In this document: positions 50,246 to 59,202 of the stretch, piece by piece
How positions within the stretch are numbered: position 1 is the first letter of the stretch
How the letters are laid out: each line of letters starts with the position of its first letter
From: Affinirhizobium straminoryzae
GTDB lineage: Bacteria > Pseudomonadota > Alphaproteobacteria > Rhizobiales > Rhizobiaceae
Assembly: GCF_007004135.1 (NCBI RefSeq)
Contig: NZ_VJMG01000017.1
Coordinates: forward strand, 16,849-80,848
Direction: 5' to 3'
Length of the DNA stretch: 64,000 nucleotides
Made by a program: the position numbers and the translations under genes
The notes under the pieces: model-generated
The model's input: only the letters and a program-made list of their open reading frames with translations
Databases searched by the model: none
Told to the model about the DNA's origin: nothing

Positions 50246-51301
50246 TTATTCGGCGGCGATCTGTGCCGTATCCTCGTGGCCGACCGGTGTGACCATGGCC
50301 GAAATCAGCGATGTCAGATCAATCTGGCCGATTGGCTTGCCATCCCCGTCCAGCACCTGCGCTACGCTGACGCCTGCCGCCGTCATCTGCTTGGCTGCCG
50401 TCTCGAGCGTCGTGCCGCTCGGCAACGCGAAAGTGCCCGCGATGCCGGCCGCCGGCGTCATCACTGTCTGCACCTGGATCACACGACCGCGATTCACCTC
50501 CTTCACGAAGGAGGCGATATAGGGATCGGCGGGGCGCAGCACGATTTCCTGCCCGCTGCCCTGCTGGATCACCTCGCCGTCGCGCAGGATGGCGATCTTG
50601 TCGCCAAGCCTCAGTGCCTCGTCCAGATCGTGGGTGATGAAGACGACGGTCTTCTTCAGCTCCGCCTGCAGGTCGAGCAGAACGGTCTGCATATCGACGC
50701 GGATCAGCGGGTCGAGCGCCGAATAGGCCTCGTCCATCAGCAGAATGTCGGCATCGTTGGTGAGTGCCCGGGCCAGCCCGACGCGCTGCTGCATGCCGCC
50801 CGAAAGCTGGTTGGGATAATGGTTCTCGAAGCCCGACAGGCCGACACGCTCGATCCACCGCTGCCCCTTCTTGCGGCTTTCGCTGCGGGGCACGCCCTGG
50901 ATATCGAGGCCGTAGACGGTATTTTCCATCACCGTGCGATGCGGCAGAAGCGCGAATTTCTGGAACACCATCGCCGTCTTGTGCCGCCGGAATTCCCGAA
51001 GGTCCGATTGCGACATGCGGCAGATGTCCCGGCCGTCATAGATCACCTCGCCGACGGTCGGTTCGATCAGCCGGTTGATATGACGGATCAGCGTCGACTT
51101 GCCGGAGCCGGAAAGGCCCATGACCACGGTGATGCAGCCGCCGGGCATCGCGATGTTGATGTCCTTCAGGCCGAGAACATGGCCGTGCCGTTCGTTCAGC
51201 TCGGTTTTGGATATTCCCGCCTTGACGGCCTCCACATGCGCCTTGCCGTTCGGGCCGAAGATCTTGTAGAGGCCGCGGATCTCGATGCCGTGACTAGCCA
51301 T
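50246..51301 (-). CDS. choV: Choline/betaine ABC transporter ATP-binding protein
   Basis: Walker A GLSGSGKST (62-70), signature LSGGMQQRVGLARAL and Walker B ILLMDEAYSALDP are complete. The C-terminal 100 residues are CBS-like, as in ProV/OpuA-type ATPases. It powers uptake of choline or betaine. ATG 51301 overlaps the permease gene by 8 bases. Confidence 0.9.
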   Translation of the reverse strand: MASHGIEIRGLYKIFGPNGKAHVEAVKAGISKTELNERHGHVLGLKDINIAMPGGCITVVMGLSGSGKSTLIRHINRLIEPTVGEVIYDGRDICRMSQSDLREFRRHKTAMVFQKFALLPHRTVMENTVYGLDIQGVPRSESRKKGQRWIERVGLSGFENHYPNQLSGGMQQRVGLARALTNDADILLMDEAYSALDPLIRVDMQTVLLDLQAELKKTVVFITHDLDEALRLGDKIAILRDGEVIQQGSGQEIVLRPADPYIASFVKEVNRGRVIQVQTVMTPAAGIAGTFALPSGTTLETAAKQMTAAGVSVAQVLDGDGKPIGQIDLTSLISAMVTPVGHEDTAQIAAE

Positions 51302-52205
51302 GCACCACCTCCGTGTGTTTCTGCAGCCGCTTGCCGAAGGCCTGGCTGGCGCGGTCGAAGATGATGGCGATAGCCACCAGTGCAAAGCCGTTCAGGAAGC
51401 CGAAGGTGAAGAACTGGTTGTTGATCGCCTGCAGCGTGTTCTTGCCGAGCCCGCCAACGCCGACCATCGAGGCGACGACGACCATCGCAAGCGACATCAT
51501 GATGGTCTGGTTAATGCCGGCCATGATCGTGGGCAGCGCCAGCGGCATCTGCACGTTCCACAGCTTCTGTCCCGGCGAGGAGCCGAAAGCATCGGCTGCC
51601 TCCAGCACGTCGCGATCGACGAGGCGGATGCCGAGATTGGTCAGCCGGATCATTGGTGGCACGGCATAGATGACGACCGCGATCAGGCCCGGCACCTTGC
51701 CGATGCCGAAGATCACCACGACCGGGATCAGGTAGACGAAGCTCGGCAGCGTCTGCATCACGTCGAGCACCGGGTTGATTGCGGCCTGCACCCGGTCCGA
51801 ACGCGCCATCAGGATGCCGATCGGCATGCCGATGATGATCGCGATCAAGGTGGCGACGGTGACGATCGCAAGCGTCACCATCGTGTCTTCCCAAAGCCCG
51901 ACCACGCCGATCAGCACCATTCCGAACGCGGTTCCAAGCGTGATGGCCTTGCTGCGGCTGGCGAGATAGACAATTGCCAGCATTACCGCCAGCACGACGA
52001 TCCACGGCGAATTGACGAACAGCTTTTCCAGAAAGTTCAGAAAGGCCTGCAGCGGCTGGACCACGGCATCGATCAGGTGTGCATGCGATCGCACCTGGGC
52101 GCGGAAGCCGTCATCGATGGTCTTGCGCGCCAGGCGGATGTAACTGTCGCTGACCGCCGGAAAGCTGCACAGGATATCCGGCAGGATGGAGCAGGTTGCC
52201 ATCAT
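51294..52205 (-). CDS. choW: Choline/betaine ABC transporter permease
   Basis: Several transmembrane helices with the binding-protein-dependent permease loop (EAADAFGSSPGQKLWNVQMP). ProW/OpuAB type. Start ATG 52205, or 52202. Preceded by a strong hairpin (52308-52339) between choX and choW. Confidence 0.88.
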   Translation of the reverse strand: MMATCSILPDILCSFPAVSDSYIRLARKTIDDGFRAQVRSHAHLIDAVVQPLQAFLNFLEKLFVNSPWIVVLAVMLAIVYLASRSKAITLGTAFGMVLIGVVGLWEDTMVTLAIVTVATLIAIIIGMPIGILMARSDRVQAAINPVLDVMQTLPSFVYLIPVVVIFGIGKVPGLIAVVIYAVPPMIRLTNLGIRLVDRDVLEAADAFGSSPGQKLWNVQMPLALPTIMAGINQTIMMSLAMVVVASMVGVGGLGKNTLQAINNQFFTFGFLNGFALVAIAIIFDRASQAFGKRLQKHTEVVHG

Positions 52206-52304
52206 TCCCCCTTTTTCTTCTTGTCGTTCAGCCGTGGCCTTCCCTCAGAACGCCCACGGCCCGATGACGCTGCCGGCGCCGTATCAAGCGCGCCCGCGCG
52301 TACG

Positions 52305-52339
52305 AAAAACGGCCCTGCGCCGGGGAGGGCAGGGCCGTT
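52305..52339 (-). terminator. Hairpin between choX and choW
   Basis: Perfect 11-base arms AACGGCCCTGC/GCAGGGCCGTT and a 10-base loop, then TTTTT-like run leftward (plus 52305-52309 is A5). Likely a partial terminator or RNA-stabilising stem that lets the binding protein be made in excess over the membrane parts. Confidence 0.75.
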
Positions 52340-52349
52340 CGGCACTACA

Positions 52350-53354
52350 TCAGAGCGACGCCTTGATCTTGTCTGCGACCTGCGGCGACACCCACTTGGT
52401 CCACATGGCCGGGTAGGTCTTGAGGAAGTAGCGCGCGCCATCCTCGTTGGTGCCCTGATTGCCGTCCATCCAGGCCAGAACCTTGCCGACGGTCTGGTTG
52501 TCCCACTGGCGGGTCTTCACGTAGTCCATGGCGACGCCGGCTTTCTTGGCAAAGTCCTTTGTCACGACCGTGAAGACATCCGAGACGGGATAGGAGTTGA
52601 CCTTGGCGTCCGCACAGTCCGGAATGGCGGTGCACTTGTCCCACTCGGCCTTGTCATGCGGAACGCCGAAGGAAAGGCGGACCATATCGTATTTGCCGAG
52701 AATGGCGGTCGGCGCCCAGTAATAGCCGAGCCAGCCCTTCTTGTTTTCGAAGGCATTGGCGATCGAGCCGTCGAGGCCGGCGGCCGAGCCGGTATCGACG
52801 AGGTCGAAGCCAAGCTTCTTCGCACCGAGCGCGCGATAGAGGTTGGCGGTGGAAACCTGACAGTTCCAGCCGGCCGGGCAATTGGTGACCGCACCCTTCG
52901 ACGGATCTTCCGGGGCGGGGAACAGTTCCGGATGCTTCAGGGCATCCTGCACGGTCTTGATATCGGGATGGGCGTCGGCGAGGAATTTCGGGATCCACCA
53001 GCCTTCGACGCCGCCGTCAGACAAAAGCGGTGCGGCCTGGATCAGCCGTCCCTCGGAGATCGCCTTGTCGAGGGCGGTGCGCACGGCATTGACCCACAGC
53101 TCCGGCGCCACGTCCGGCTGGCCCTTTTCGTTCATCGACGTAAAGGTCGGCATGGTGTCGCCGGTCACCAGCGTCACATTGCAGCCATACCCTTTTTCGA
53201 GGATCAGCTTGTCGACATGCGCGGCAACGCCGGCAGACGCCCAGTTCATTTCGGCAATGGAGACATCGCCGCAATCCGCGGCCTGGGCCGCCCCGGCCAT
53301 GCCATAGAAGCCCGCCACAATGGCGGCGGAAGCGATAAGTTGTTTCATCGTCAT
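52350..53354 (-). CDS. choX: Choline/betaine ABC transporter substrate-binding protein
   Basis: A signal peptide (LIASAAIVAGFYGMAGAAQA) and an OpuAC-type periplasmic domain with several aromatic residues that could form a cation box (EMNWASAG, APELWVNAV, EGWWIPKFL, GYYWAPTAI). Binds choline or a betaine and gives it to ChoWV. Two ATGs (53354, 53348) fit GGGAGG; I list the first. A palindrome lies about 75 bases upstream. Confidence 0.9.
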   Translation of the reverse strand: MTMKQLIASAAIVAGFYGMAGAAQAADCGDVSIAEMNWASAGVAAHVDKLILEKGYGCNVTLVTGDTMPTFTSMNEKGQPDVAPELWVNAVRTALDKAISEGRLIQAAPLLSDGGVEGWWIPKFLADAHPDIKTVQDALKHPELFPAPEDPSKGAVTNCPAGWNCQVSTANLYRALGAKKLGFDLVDTGSAAGLDGSIANAFENKKGWLGYYWAPTAILGKYDMVRLSFGVPHDKAEWDKCTAIPDCADAKVNSYPVSDVFTVVTKDFAKKAGVAMDYVKTRQWDNQTVGKVLAWMDGNQGTNEDGARYFLKTYPAMWTKWVSPQVADKIKASL

Positions 53355-53427
53355 AAGACCTCCCAGTCTTGACCGGATTTCTTCACCTTGAAGTACAACA
53401 GACATTCGACACTTGCTGTGTATTGCC

Positions 53428-53443
53428 GTTCGACAGGTCGAAC
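53428..53443. promoter_or_regulatory. Palindrome upstream of choX
   Basis: GTTCGACAGGTCGAAC has perfect 7-base arms about 2 bases apart. TTCGACA also occurs 24 bases away (53405). A regulator such as a BetI- or GbdR-type protein might bind here. Confidence 0.5.
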
Positions 53444-53977
53444 AGCAACAATACATGCGGGGCCGGTTTCACTCCGGCCTCCATTCAATGGCCTGCCCGC
53501 GAATCCGGCATTTGCCGAAGTTACGCACGACGTGTGACAGTTGATGGAGCCTAAGGTTTCCCCACGGAAAATCAACCTTTGGCCGACCCCGTTCATTTCG
53601 AAGATGCCGATGTGAGTGGCAAACTCAATTCAGGATTGTGTTTAAAAATAAGCGTCTGCACGCAAACTGCGCAGGTGCTGAAGCCCTTGCAGACACAGGA
53701 ACAGGCGGGGCGAAATTGTCAGGCCCGAGGTTTGACAAAGCCTGTTCGATTAGCGTCCTCGTCGTCATGCGAATGGGAAAATGGGACACTCAAAAAAAAA
53801 TCGAAGGAACGCGGAATTTTCACCAAAACTAACCGCTCGGTAACACTTCAGCGGCTATCAGTCGGGCGTGGCAAGGCCATGAGGCTCCGGATGGGTAGTG
53901 CGTACCGGAGCCGTTTATCGATCAAGCGATCGCGAATCGCTTATCCGGTCAGCGTTTCTTTTCCTCGACAGACTATG
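53444..53977. other. Long noncoding stretch upstream of choX
   Basis: About 530 bases, lower in GC than the genes. It should carry the choX promoter. ORFs here are short and of poor composition; I see no gene, RNA or riboswitch. Confidence 0.4.
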
Positions 53978-54121
53978 TCAGCCTGCATTTCCGGTGCGGA
54001 TGAAGCCGAACCAGCGGCGGCGGGTGTCGAGCTGCGTGAGGCGATCTTCGGTCGCACGCTGGGGAGCGCGCGAATCCCAGGCGATGGAGAGGCGATCGCC
54101 GGTTCTGAACACATAAAGCAT
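53978..54121 (-). CDS. Small conserved-looking protein, 47 aa
   Basis: ATG 54121 follows AAGGA with a 7-base spacing. The product starts MLYVFRTGDRLSIAWDSRAP and ends Arg/Trp/Phe-rich (RRRWFGFIRTGNAG). Composition is protein-like but no family is recognised. Confidence 0.45.
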   Translation of the reverse strand: MLYVFRTGDRLSIAWDSRAPQRATEDRLTQLDTRRRWFGFIRTGNAG

Positions 54122-54545
54122 GGGTGTTTCCTTGGGTGGCGCCGGTTCTGTCTGGCGCGTCTTGTTGACGGCGCTCGCACTACGCCTTTGCCCGCGATCT
54201 CGCAAAGCCGTAGCGCGGCATTGGATGTCGCAAATGGATCATGCGACGAAATTGCGACGCGGTTGACAGCGAAAGCCACTTCGCGCACCTTGAAGACGAC
54301 GGTTGATGTGTCTTAGGGCGCGCGACCGGGCGGGCCGATCGATGATCCCATCCGGGGTCGGCGCCGGGTTACGGATTGTGTCGCCGCAGGGTGCGGCGGC
54401 AGGCCGTGAGCCGGTGATGGCCTGTCGGGACGGACCATGATCAGCCGGGCGGCGACCTCTTGATCTACGAATTCGCCGCTTTTCATGGCTCCATGTCCCG
54501 GCAGGCCGGCTCGGCTTTCTTCTCTTCCATCGCTCAGGTGCATGC
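54122..54545. other. Gap before cobP
   Basis: About 420 bases. I looked for a cobalamin riboswitch, because of the next gene, and found no B12-box-like element. No gene supported. Confidence 0.4.
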
Positions 54546-55073
54546 ATGACATCGTCCCGGACCGGCAAGATTACTCTGGTGCTGGGCGGCGCGCGCTCTG
54601 GCAAGTCACGGTTTTCGGAAGAGCTGGCAAGCGAAAGCGGCCTTGAGCGCCATTACATCGCGACCTCGCAGGCCTTCGATGACGAGATGCGCGCCCGCAT
54701 CGCAAAGCATCGCGCCGATCGCGGCGAGGGATGGGTGACGCATGAGGTTCCGCTCAACCTCTTGTCCGCGCTGCAACAGGTGGCACGGCCGGAGCGTGTC
54801 GTTCTCGTGGATTGTCTGACGCTGTGGGTCACCAATCTGATGATGGCGGAAGCGGAGGTCGATCGCGAAGGCACGGCCTTGGCTCAAAGCCTGCGGCAGC
54901 TTGCCGGCCCCGTCATCCTCGTCTCGAACGAGGTGGGGCTCGGCATCGTTCCGGACAACCGTATGGCGCGTGCCTTCCGCGATCATGCGGGGCGGCTGCA
55001 TCAGGCGGTGGCCGCCATGGCGGACGAGGTGTTCTTCATCGCCGCCGGCCTGCCGCTCCAGATGAAGGGCTGA
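54546..55073 (+). CDS. cobP: Adenosylcobinamide kinase/guanylyltransferase, 175 aa
   Basis: P-loop LGGARSGKS (13-21), then [11 protein letters not shown] and [20 protein letters not shown] are typical of CobP/CobU. It phosphorylates adenosylcobinamide and adds GMP during B12 assembly or salvage. Alone here, not in a cob operon, next to a B12-dependent methyltransferase cluster. Confidence 0.95.
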   Translation: MTSSRTGKITLVLGGARSGKSRFSEELASESGLERHYIATSQAFDDEMRARIAKHRADRGEGWVTHEVPLNLLSALQQVARPERVVLVDCLTLWVTNLMMAEAEVDREGTALAQSLRQLAGPVILVSNEVGLGIVPDNRMARAFRDHAGRLHQAVAAMADEVFFIAAGLPLQMKG

Positions 55074-55093
55074 CGGGCGAGCGAGGGGCTGTG

Positions 55094-55912
55094 TCAGATC
55101 CCCAGCCAGATCCGGATCGGATGGGCCGGATCGGAGAGAAGCTTGGCTGCCATGGCGATGCAGGAGATGACGAGCAGCGGCTTGATCAGCTTCGCACCGC
55201 CGCGCATGGCAAGCCGCGAGCCGATCTGCGCGCCGATCAGCTGGCCGACACCCATGATCAGGCCAAGCTTCCAGAAGATTGCCCCGTTCACCGCAAACAC
55301 GCAGAGCGAACCGAGATTGGAGCCGAGGTTCAGAAGCTTGGTATGGGCTGTTGCCTTCAAGAGACCGAAGCCGGCCAGAAGCACGAAGCTCAGCATGTAG
55401 AAGGAACCGGCGCCCGGGCCGAAGATGCCGTCATAGAGGCCGACGGCCGGTACGGCGGTGATCGCAAACACCCCGGCCGTCAGCCGACGCGTGCGATCCT
55501 CGTCGGAGAGGTTCGGTTTCAGGGCGAAGAACAGCGCGATGCCGACCAGCAGGAAGGGGATCGCCGCACCCAGAAAGCGACCCGGCACATGTGAAGCGAT
55601 CAATGCGCCTGCGCCGCCGCCGGCGAAGGCGATGGCGGCCATCGGCAGCTGTTCCTTCAGTTTCACATGGCCCCGCCTGGCATAGGCGATGGTGGCGGAG
55701 GCGGCGCCGAAGGGGCCTTGCACCTTGTTCGTCGCCAGCGATTCGAGCGGTGGAATGCCGGCCAGCAAAAGCGCCGGAATGGTAATCAGGCCGCCGCCAC
55801 CGGCAATCGAATCGATGAATCCGGCAAAGATGGCGGCGAGAAACAGAAGCGTGATGACGTGGGGAGCAAGGTCGTGCAAGGCGGGACTCGGGGGGGGGGG
55901 GCTTGAAGCCAT
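55094..55912 (-). CDS. TSUP-family permease, 272 aa
   Basis: Eight hydrophobic helices and the TSUP repeats (FAGFIDSIAGGGGLITIP, GLYDGIFGPGAGSFYM) identify a sulfite/sulfonate/anion exporter-type permease; the substrate is unknown. ATG 55912 is followed by a run of twelve C on the coding strand (plus 55890-55901 is G12), giving PPPP at residues 5-8. A slip there would shift the frame. Confidence 0.85.
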   Translation of the reverse strand: MASSPPPPSPALHDLAPHVITLLFLAAIFAGFIDSIAGGGGLITIPALLLAGIPPLESLATNKVQGPFGAASATIAYARRGHVKLKEQLPMAAIAFAGGGAGALIASHVPGRFLGAAIPFLLVGIALFFALKPNLSDEDRTRRLTAGVFAITAVPAVGLYDGIFGPGAGSFYMLSFVLLAGFGLLKATAHTKLLNLGSNLGSLCVFAVNGAIFWKLGLIMGVGQLIGAQIGSRLAMRGGAKLIKPLLVISCIAMAAKLLSDPAHPIRIWLGI

Positions 55913-56074
55913 GGAAGACGTGGTGCGCGCGCCTTGTGACACTACGGGCGCAGGGTGGCAAGATGGCTCGGACCGGTGCCCGGCGGCCTTGTGCGGGAAA
56001 AGCGCGGCGCGCCCTTGCGTCTGCCCAAGTCGGCGTTATGGTGCGCCGCTTTCCAAATCTGCAGGATGCTTGCG

Positions 56075-57034
56075 ATGCACAAGGTCATATTCGACACCGA
56101 TCCCGGCATTGATGATGCCATGGCGCTGCTGTTTCTCCACCGGCACCCTGAGATCGATCTGATCGGCGTGACCACCGTCTTCGGCAATGCGCCGATCGAG
56201 ATTACCACTCGCAATGCGCTCTATCTCGGCGAAGCCTGGAATATTCCGGCACCCGTCGCACAGGGCGCCGGCCACACCTTCGATCCCGCGCGCGGCGGCA
56301 GCTATTGGCCGACCGCCATTCACGGGCATAACGGCATCGGTGACGTGCCGGTGCCGGAAGCCGTGTCGCGCACGGCCGATCCGCGTCCGGCCTACCAGTT
56401 CATCATCGATACCGTGCGCGCCCATCCGGGCGAGGTGACGCTGATCGCCGTCGGCCGCATGACCAATCTGGCGCTCGTCCTGAAGCACGATCCGGATGTG
56501 GCAGCCCTGGTGAAGCAGGTCATCATCATGGGCGGCGCCTTCGACATCAACGGCAATGTCTCGCCGGCTGCCGAAGCCAATATCCATGGCGATCCGGAAG
56601 CAGCCGACCTCGTCTTCACCGCGCCGTGGCGGGTGGTCGTCGTCGGCCTCGACGTCACCATGCAGACCGTGATGACCAGCGGTTTCCTCGCCGAGATGGT
56701 GGCCGGCGGCCGCGCCGATATCAAGCTTCTCTCCGACATCTCGCAGCTTTACATCGACTTCTACAAGAGCCGCGTCGGCGACGGCATGGTGGTGCATGAC
56801 AGCTGCGCCTGTGTCTATCTCGTGCGGCCCGACCTGTTTAAGACGCGCAGCGGTCCGATCCGCGTCGTGTGCGGCGGCATTGCCGATGGCCAGACGATCC
56901 AGAAGCCGGATGGCCGAGGTTTCCCGCCGGGGCCCTGGGACGGTCATCCGAGCCAGCTGATCACCACAGACGTGCAGCCGGACGGCGTTCTTTCCACCAT
57001 CCGGGCAGCACTTGTGGACGGGAGGGCGGCCTGA
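56075..57034 (+). CDS. Nucleoside hydrolase, 319 aa
   Basis: The N-terminal DTDPGIDDA calcium-binding motif is exact for the inosine-uridine nucleoside N-ribohydrolase family, and IIMGGAFDINGNVSP and HDSCACVYLV follow. It splits nucleosides into base and ribose. ATG 56075 (MHKVIFDTD) is chosen with AGGA upstream; longer in-frame starts are unlikely. Confidence 0.92.
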   Translation: MHKVIFDTDPGIDDAMALLFLHRHPEIDLIGVTTVFGNAPIEITTRNALYLGEAWNIPAPVAQGAGHTFDPARGGSYWPTAIHGHNGIGDVPVPEAVSRTADPRPAYQFIIDTVRAHPGEVTLIAVGRMTNLALVLKHDPDVAALVKQVIIMGGAFDINGNVSPAAEANIHGDPEAADLVFTAPWRVVVVGLDVTMQTVMTSGFLAEMVAGGRADIKLLSDISQLYIDFYKSRVGDGMVVHDSCACVYLVRPDLFKTRSGPIRVVCGGIADGQTIQKPDGRGFPPGPWDGHPSQLITTDVQPDGVLSTIRAALVDGRAA

Positions 57035-57175
57035 CCGGGCGTTGCAGTCCCGCCAGATGCTGTTTGCGCAACAGTTCAGGTGCAAAATTTCCCTCCCGGC
57101 ATCGCAGGCCATTGGCATTGATGCCGGTTTTCCCTATGTGGAACATCAAACGATCAGACTTCAGAGGATAAGAGC
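57035..57175. other. Promoter region of the acpXL cluster
   Basis: 141 bases, AT-richer near 57085-57175 (AGAGG before GTG 57176). No gene. Likely holds the promoter of the acpXL-lpxXL operon. Confidence 0.45.
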
Positions 57176-57454
57176 GTGACCGCTACCTTCGACAAAGTTG
57201 CCGATATCATCGCCGAAACGAGCGAAATCGACCGCGACACCATCACCCCGGAAAGCCACACCATCGATGACCTCGGCATCGACAGCCTGGACTTCCTCGA
57301 CATCGTTTTCGCGATCGACAAGGAATTCGGTATCAAGATCCCGCTCGAGCAGTGGACGCAGGAAGTCAACGAAGGCAAGGTTTCGACCGAGGAATACTTC
57401 GTGCTGAAGAACCTCTGCGCCAAGATCGACGAGCTGAGGGCAGCCAAGGGCTGA
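57176..57454 (+). CDS. acpXL: Acyl carrier protein AcpXL, 92 aa
   Basis: [11 protein letters not shown] carries the phosphopantetheine Ser37. AcpXL carries the growing C28 (27-hydroxyoctacosanoyl) chain of rhizobial lipid A. Starts with GTG 57176. First gene of the cluster through lpxXL. Confidence 0.95.
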   Translation: MTATFDKVADIIAETSEIDRDTITPESHTIDDLGIDSLDFLDIVFAIDKEFGIKIPLEQWTQEVNEGKVSTEEYFVLKNLCAKIDELRAAKG

Positions 57455-57473
57455 GAAGCCGGCTGCGAGGCGA

Positions 57474-57947
57474 ATGCTTCTTGAATATTTCCAGATGATC
57501 GATCGCGTCGAAGCGGTCGATCTTGAGGCGAAAACGCTGACGGCACGCTCGGTCGTGCCGTCGAAAAGCCCGGTCTTCGAAGGCCATTTTCCCGGCATGC
57601 CGCTGGTTCCCGGCGTCCTCCTGATCGAGACCATGGCGCAGGCGAGCGGCTTTCTCGTGCTCGGCGCGACGAACTTTGCCGCCATGCCCTTCCTGATGTC
57701 CGTCGATGGCGCCAAGATGCGCACCTTCGTCGAACCTGACGCGGTTCTCGACATCGAGGCGTTTCTGGAGCATGAGGGATCGGGCTATGCGGTGACGAAG
57801 GCAAAGATCTCGTCGGCCGGCAAGAAGGTGTGCGACGCGCAGCTGAAGCTGCGCACCATGCCCTTCGATCAGGTGCCGCTGGCCGAGATCGTGCGCCGGC
57901 GTGCCGGCGAAGTCGGGCTTATGGATGCACTGGCCGCCCGCGCCTGA
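57474..57947 (+). CDS. FabZ-like 3-hydroxyacyl-ACP dehydratase, 157 aa
   Basis: FEGHFPGMPLVPGVLLIETM contains the catalytic His38 and Glu52 of the FabZ hot-dog fold. Acts on AcpXL-bound chains. 19 bases after acpXL. Commonly named fabZXL. Confidence 0.9.
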   Translation: MLLEYFQMIDRVEAVDLEAKTLTARSVVPSKSPVFEGHFPGMPLVPGVLLIETMAQASGFLVLGATNFAAMPFLMSVDGAKMRTFVEPDAVLDIEAFLEHEGSGYAVTKAKISSAGKKVCDAQLKLRTMPFDQVPLAEIVRRRAGEVGLMDALAARA

Positions 57948-57986
57948 AGAGGCCGTTGAACGGCGGGTGAGAAGGATGATCTCGAA

Positions 57987-59192
57987 ATGAGCAGTTCAGA
58001 CAAGGATGTCGTGATCACCGGTCTTGGCATCGTCACGTGCCAGGGCGTCGGCAAGGCGCCGCATGTGGCGCTTCTGACCGGCGGGGCCTCCGCGCGCCCT
58101 CCCGTGGAAACGGATCGCTTCAAGCCCTATCCCGTGCATCCCATGCCGGAGATCGACTGGTCGCAACAGATAGCCAAGCGCGGCGATCAGCGCCAGATGG
58201 AAAACTGGCAGCGTCTCGGGGTGTTCGCCGCCGGGCTGGCGCTCGATGATGCGGGCCTGAAAGACAATGCGGAAGCCTGCGGCACGATGGACATGATCGT
58301 GGCAGCCGGCGGCGGCGAACGCGACATCAAGGTCGATACGCTGATCGTTGACGAGGCGCTGAAGCGCAATGACCGCGAGATGCTGCTGAACGAGAAGCTG
58401 ACCACCGAACTGCGTCCGACGCTGTTCCTCGCCCAGCTTTCCAACCTGCTCGCCGGCAATATCTCCATCGTGCACAAGGTCACCGGTTCCTCGCGCACCT
58501 TCATGGGCGAGGAAGCCGCCGGCATTTCCGCCGTGGAAACCGCCTATCACCGCATCAAGTCCGGCCAGTCTACCCATTCGCTGGTGGGCGGTGCCTTCGT
58601 GGCGGAGCGTGCCGATATCCTGCTGCTCGTCGAGGGCATCCGCGCCCACGCGACGGGTGACTGGCATCCGCTCTGGTCGCGCGCTGTTGAAAACGGTGGC
58701 GGTATGATCATGGGCTCGGTCGGCGCCTTCCTCGTGATGGAAAGCCGCACGCATGCGGAAGCCCGTGGCGCGCATATCTACGCGGTCATGGATGCCATCG
58801 AAGGCGATCGCGGCAATCGTGACGACCGCGGGCTTGAAAAGCGTCTCGGCCGGATGAGCGGTCTTGCCGCCGATGTGACGCCCGGCGATCTCGTCGTCTT
58901 CTCCGGCTCAAGCGGTCTGGTCGATCTCGCCGCCCGGGAGCGTGCCGCGCTCGAAGCCGAATTTCCGGGCGCCACGATCCGTGGCTATGGCGGGGTGACC
59001 GGCCATGCCATGGAAGCACAGTTTCCGCTGGGGCTGGCGCTCGCCGCCCTCTCGCTCGACCACGGCGCCCAGGTGCCGGTCTTCGATGCGGATCACGAAA
59101 AGCCGATGAACGGCGGTGCGACCCATGCCGTGGTGACCACCGTCGGCTATCTGCGCGGCGAAGGGCTTGCCGTGCTGTCGAAGAACGGCTGA
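57987..59192 (+). CDS. Ketosynthase-like protein without active-site Cys, 401 aa
   Basis: The thiolase-fold ketosynthase sequence is recognisable (VITGLGIVT, LLAGNISIVHKVTG, GYGGVTGHAMEAQFPL). Where active enzymes have TACxxG this one reads MGEEAAG, so Glu176 replaces the nucleophile Cys. In type II polyketide systems the partner subunit (chain-length factor) has Gln here. It probably pairs with the next gene. Known in rhizobia as fabF1XL. Confidence 0.85.
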   Translation: MSSSDKDVVITGLGIVTCQGVGKAPHVALLTGGASARPPVETDRFKPYPVHPMPEIDWSQQIAKRGDQRQMENWQRLGVFAAGLALDDAGLKDNAEACGTMDMIVAAGGGERDIKVDTLIVDEALKRNDREMLLNEKLTTELRPTLFLAQLSNLLAGNISIVHKVTGSSRTFMGEEAAGISAVETAYHRIKSGQSTHSLVGGAFVAERADILLLVEGIRAHATGDWHPLWSRAVENGGGMIMGSVGAFLVMESRTHAEARGAHIYAVMDAIEGDRGNRDDRGLEKRLGRMSGLAADVTPGDLVVFSGSSGLVDLAARERAALEAEFPGATIRGYGGVTGHAMEAQFPLGLALAALSLDHGAQVPVFDADHEKPMNGGATHAVVTTVGYLRGEGLAVLSKNG

Positions 59193-59202
59193 GGATGACA
59201 TC

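Noticed and set aside
54122..54545. Cobalamin riboswitch upstream of cobP
   Set aside because: No B12-box or typical conserved stretches seen on either strand.
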